Source: Oscillospiraceae bacterium
GTDB taxonomy: Bacteria > Bacillota > Clostridia > Saccharofermentanales > Saccharofermentanaceae
DNA: 7,993 nt
Assembly (NCBI GenBank): GCA_902767145.1
Contig: CACXGG010000178.1
Span: forward strand, 1 to 7,993
Direction: 5' to 3'
Shown piece after piece: positions 5,904-7,993 of this stretch. A program made the translations under genes and the position numbers. Each line of letters opens with the position of its first letter. The first letter of the stretch is position 1. The notes beneath the pieces were generated by a model that ran no database searches, was not told the origin of the DNA, and saw nothing but the letters and a program-made list of their open reading frames with translations.

Positions 5904-7009
5904 TTACGATCTACTCCTTTTATCCTGGCAACAATTGGCTTTGTTGCAATATGAAATAAATATGCCGCTGCGATGGATGCAGCGAGAACGACTGCTGTAT
6001 AAAGGGAAACGTTCTTTATGTAGTGGAACGCTTTTACCTTATCATCAATAAATGCGTAGGCGAAGACAAATACGAATACCGCCTGGAGCATATATGTATC
6101 AAGTGTCATCTTACCCAGGAACCTGAGAGCGGGATTTCCGATCCGAAGCTTCATTCCCAGAAGAAGGACGAACCAGGCAAATGTAAATGCGGAGATCACC
6201 TGGGCGAAATAACGCAGTGCCCAGGACTTGTCATAGTCGTAGACGAAACCGAACTTTTCACATACCTCGTACCAGTAATTACCAACGGCGAATCCCACCA
6301 CGGTAACTCCTGCGGTCAGGATAAGGAAGATCACATAACCCTTCTTCAGGACCTTGAGGATCTGCTTTTCATACTTTGCCATGATGATGCCCACAAGGAA
6401 GAGATGATGGGTATTGCACCACCAGGTACCAAGTTCCTTGTGAAGGAAAAGAGCCGCCAGGGCTAAGGTAACCAGGGTCATGACTGCGAAGCTGACCTTC
6501 TCATTTTTGATAAGGCCGAAGGCGACGAAAAATGCGATATAGAGGATCATCAGAACAGGTACGAACCAGATGTGGGGATGCCACTGGAGAGGGTCTCCTT
6601 CAAAGGGCATCTTCCTTATGTATCTGAGGACCACGAAGATGATCCATGTGAATACTGTGGGAAAGAGCATGGGAACTATCCTTCTGCGGAAATACTTCCT
6701 GAAGGCGCCCTCTTTACGCGTGGACTTATACATGCCGTATCCGGAGCAGAAGAAGAATGATGCAACGAAAAGATAGCCAGCCCAGACAAAGGCTTCAAGA
6801 CCCGGTCTGATCATGAGGGGAGGCATCCAGGGAGCACACGTCTTCTCTGCACAGTGGTGAAGGATAATGCCGATGGAACAGAATCCGAGAAATGCCTTTG
6901 TGTGATCTAAAGACATTACTTCATCATTCCACTGTCCAAGCTTCTGAGGCTTGATGCCCCACAATATCAGCAGGGCAAACAGCACATAAAAGATATTAGC
7001 TAACTGCAT
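5900..7009 (-). CDS. Acyltransferase-3 family membrane protein, 369 aa
   Basis: This is an integral membrane O-acyltransferase of the acyltransferase-3 family (Pfam Acyl_transf_3; OafA/WecH-like), which transfers acetyl or other acyl groups to sugars, lipids or peptides at the membrane. About ten hydrophobic segments are spread over the full length. Family motifs are seen: the helix GFCSIGIILHHC (42-53) with the His51-His52 pair expected in the active site, FFFCSGYGMYKS (85-96) followed by the basic FRKYFRRRIVPM (103-114), and HIWFVPVLMILY (146-157). No extra SGNH hydrolase domain is present, and the length is normal for the single-domain type. The ATG at 7007-7009 follows AAGG-type purine runs and a promoter at 7049-7077. 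It is the first gene of the operon, and its TGA overlaps the adaptor GTG by 4 bp. The acceptor is unknown; a link to the exporter substrate is inferred only from gene order. Confidence 0.92.
   Translation of the reverse strand: MQLANIFYVLFALLILWGIKPQKLGQWNDEVMSLDHTKAFLGFCSIGIILHHCAEKTCAPWMPPLMIRPGLEAFVWAGYLFVASFFFCSGYGMYKSTRKEGAFRKYFRRRIVPMLFPTVFTWIIFVVLRYIRKMPFEGDPLQWHPHIWFVPVLMILYIAFFVAFGLIKNEKVSFAVMTLVTLALAALFLHKELGTWWCNTHHLFLVGIIMAKYEKQILKVLKKGYVIFLILTAGVTVVGFAVGNYWYEVCEKFGFVYDYDKSWALRYFAQVISAFTFAWFVLLLGMKLRIGNPALRFLGKMTLDTYMLQAVFVFVFAYAFIDDKVKAFHYIKNVSLYTAVVLAASIAAAYLFHIATKPIVARIKGVDRK
5914..5918 (-). promoter_or_regulatory. Shine-Dalgarno site fixing the GTG start of the adaptor
   Basis: AGGAG on the minus strand lies 10 nt before the GTG at 5901-5903, inside the last codons of the acyltransferase. 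The encoded MKKKKTPVII start, basic then hydrophobic, agrees with this choice. Confidence 0.65.
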
Positions 7010-7048
7010 TTCCTTTTTTCCTTATTCCCATAGACCAAAAGTAAAATG

Positions 7049-7077
7049 ATTATACTATATGCTCGTTCATTTTTAAA
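7049..7077 (-). promoter_or_regulatory. Sigma-A-like promoter of the acyltransferase-exporter operon
   Basis: The minus strand has a perfect -10 box TATAAT (complement of 7049-7054) and, exactly 17 bp upstream, TTTAAA (complement of 7072-7077), which matches four of six -35 consensus bases. Transcription would start near 7041, leaving a leader of about 32 nt before the acyltransferase ATG. No other promoter of similar quality was noticed at the tight internal junctions, so this one probably drives all five genes. Confidence 0.6.
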
Positions 7078-7081
7078 CAAT

Positions 7082-7107
7082 AAAAAACGCCCGGTGTTAC
7101 CCGGGCG
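7082..7107 (-). terminator. Rho-independent terminator of the second lipoprotein gene
   Basis: On the minus strand the stem CGCCCGG (7101-7107) pairs with CCGGGCG (7088-7094) around the 6-nt loop GTAACA, followed by six T residues (complement of 7082-7087). It lies about 25 nt past the lipoprotein stop codon and immediately before the -35 region of the next operon. It should separate the two transcripts. Confidence 0.9.
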
Positions 7108-7131
7108 CCTTCAGTTGTTCTTAACGCTTTA

Positions 7132-7869
7132 TCAGAATGCGTATTCAGATACCATCTCCATTACGAAGATCGTGTCCTCAACAGAACCCTCGATAGTAGA
7201 TGTTGCGCCATCTTCATCGATAGAACCGGAGAATGTATTTCCGTTGTTTGTTACAGGAATACCTTCGTTGTTCATTTCTGCAATAAAAGCATCTGCGAAT
7301 GCAGAAGCTGTATCAGCTGTAGTGAACTTGACAACTTCTACAACGACCATAGATGTGTCATTGGGATCACCTTCATACTCTACACCTGCCAGACCTGCAA
7401 ACATAGCAGCCATTCCGCCACCCATAGCAGAGAAGCCTTCCTCGATTTCAGCTCCAAAATCTACATCGGAATCGGGAACTGCAACATCACCTTCCTCCAG
7501 AGGAAGAAGGATATATCCGAGATCGATATACTCCTGTGCCTTAGCTGCAACTGTAGGATCAGCAAAATCCTCTGCTGTGCATGTCTCCATGGTGAATTCA
7601 TCATCGGAAATAACGATGTCGTCACCTGTCTCAACAACGATCTCAACATCAGACTCTGTAGCTTCAGTTGTCTCCTCAGTTGTCTCCTCAGTTGTCTCCT
7701 CTGTTGTCTCTTCTGTCTCTTCCTCAGTCTCTTCTTCTGTTTCCTCGATCTCCTCTTCCTCGTCGTCATCCTTGTCCTTCTTGTCGGAGCAAGCAGTAAA
7801 AACGGAGCAAGCAAGAGCTGCGGAAATACCGACTGCCAATGCCTTCTTTGCGATCATTGATCTTTTCAT
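7132..7869 (-). CDS. Acidic-linker lipoprotein, 245 aa, unknown function
   Basis: A lipoprotein signal peptide (basic MKRSMIAKK, hydrophobic core, lipobox VFTAC with Cys27) is followed by a very acidic linker at about 28-73. The linker begins with Asp/Glu runs and continues with four EETT repeats. The remaining domain (about 74-245) has negatively charged beta-like strands, an unusual Gly/Met/Ala-rich stretch at 146-162 (MGGGMAAMFAGLAG core), and helix ADTASAFADAFIAEMN (185-200). I do not recognise a named family. Residues 111-119 (AQEYIDLGY) and the strand-helix unit at 175-200 match the first lipoprotein in this window in order and spacing, suggesting paralogy. The ATG at 7867-7869 has AGGGAG 10 nt upstream; Met5 is a possible but poorer start. 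Its own promoter and terminator make it a single-gene unit. It should be anchored on the outer face of the membrane, with an unknown ligand. Confidence 0.87.
   Translation of the reverse strand: MKRSMIAKKALAVGISAALACSVFTACSDKKDKDDDEEEEIEETEEETEEETEETTEETTEETTEETTEATESDVEIVVETGDDIVISDDEFTMETCTAEDFADPTVAAKAQEYIDLGYILLPLEEGDVAVPDSDVDFGAEIEEGFSAMGGGMAAMFAGLAGVEYEGDPNDTSMVVVEVVKFTTADTASAFADAFIAEMNNEGIPVTNNGNTFSGSIDEDGATSTIEGSVEDTIFVMEMVSEYAF
7666..7713 (-). repeat. Four tandem 12-bp units coding EETT in the lipoprotein linker
   Basis: Four head-to-tail 12-bp units encode residues 53-68. The three downstream units are identical (GAGGAGACAACT), and the first differs at two bases (GAAGAGACAACA). Less regular Glu/Thr codons flank the block. 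Because a unit is a whole number of codons, gain or loss would change linker length without shifting the frame. Confidence 0.85.
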
Positions 7870-7922
7870 TTTGTTTTTTCTCCCTTATTTTAAGAATTTG
7901 TCTGCAAGCGCAAACTGCCGAT

Positions 7923-7950
7923 ATTATACTAAATAAGCGGGAAATTTCAA
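7923..7950 (-). promoter_or_regulatory. Sigma-A-like promoter of the second lipoprotein gene
   Basis: The minus strand has TTGAAA (complement of 7945-7950, five of six -35 bases) and TATAAT (complement of 7923-7928, perfect -10), separated by 16 bp. Transcription would begin near 7915, about 46 nt before the ATG. This is the best promoter match in the window. Confidence 0.7.
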
Positions 7951-7993
7951 CTATTTTTGAACAGTAGGCGAATAGGTATGGTCAGAGTTCCAG

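Noticed and set aside
2084..7009. The exporter operon as a bacteriocin or lantibiotic biosynthesis and immunity cluster
   Set aside because: No precursor peptide gene, leader peptidase, lanthionine synthetase or two-component regulator was found in the window, so a MacAB-like exporter alone is not enough for this claim.
7667..7750. Repeated GTTGTCTCCTCA units as a CRISPR array or intergenic repeat
   Set aside because: The units are contiguous with no spacers, are whole codons and lie inside the lipoprotein reading frame, so they are coding repeats.

Overview
The window looks like chromosomal DNA from an anaerobic, low-to-mid GC Gram-positive bacterium, most plausibly a member of the Lachnospiraceae (Clostridia). 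The grounds are the Lys/Arg-start lipoproteins with long Thr/Glu linkers, the DUF896 (YnzC-type) protein, a YknXYZ/MacAB-like exporter in a cell without outer-membrane genes, an FkbM methyltransferase with a Rossmann-like N-terminal half of a type I associate with this group, and sigma-A-like promoters with purine-rich Shine-Dalgarno sites. The genus cannot be named. I see no transposase, integrase, phage gene, tRNA, rRNA, CRISPR array or plasmid function.

Layout, left to right. (1) Positions 1-53: the first codons of a minus-strand gene encoding an exported protein, with its SD site and a probable -10 box. (2) 117-147: a minus-strand terminator serving the next gene. (3) 182-877: a minus-strand lipoprotein with an acidic Thr/Glu linker. 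(4) 1050-2096: the only plus-strand gene, an FkbM-family methyltransferase, divergent from the lipoprotein and convergent with the next operon, whose last gene it overlaps by 13 bp. (5) 7009-2084: a compact minus-strand operon reading membrane acyltransferase -> exporter adaptor (HlyD/YknX-like) -> ABC ATPase -> FtsX/MacB-type permease -> DUF896 protein. Two junctions are 4-bp stop/start overlaps and two are gaps of 14-15 nt. (6) 7049-7107: the operon promoter packed directly against the terminator of the upstream gene. (7) 7132-7869: a second acidic-linker lipoprotein with its own promoter at 7923-7950.

How the genes may work together. ATPase, permease and adaptor form a tripartite exporter of the MacAB/YknXYZ type: the permease and ATPase move a substrate or transmit force across the membrane, and the adaptor extends into the wall zone. 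The acyltransferase, translationally coupled to the adaptor, should acylate a membrane-associated glycan or lipid and may prepare or accompany the exported substrate; that link is inference from gene order. The two lipoproteins on either side share an architecture and a short set of matching motifs, so they look like diverged paralogues.

The most unusual thing here is the adaptor. Its second lipoyl half-motif is interrupted by about 238 residues containing an Ig-like domain, a Ser/Pro/Thr linker and a Gly/Ser-rich stretch. Nothing else in the window clearly points to an undescribed system. No stretch longer than 300 bases lacks a gene.
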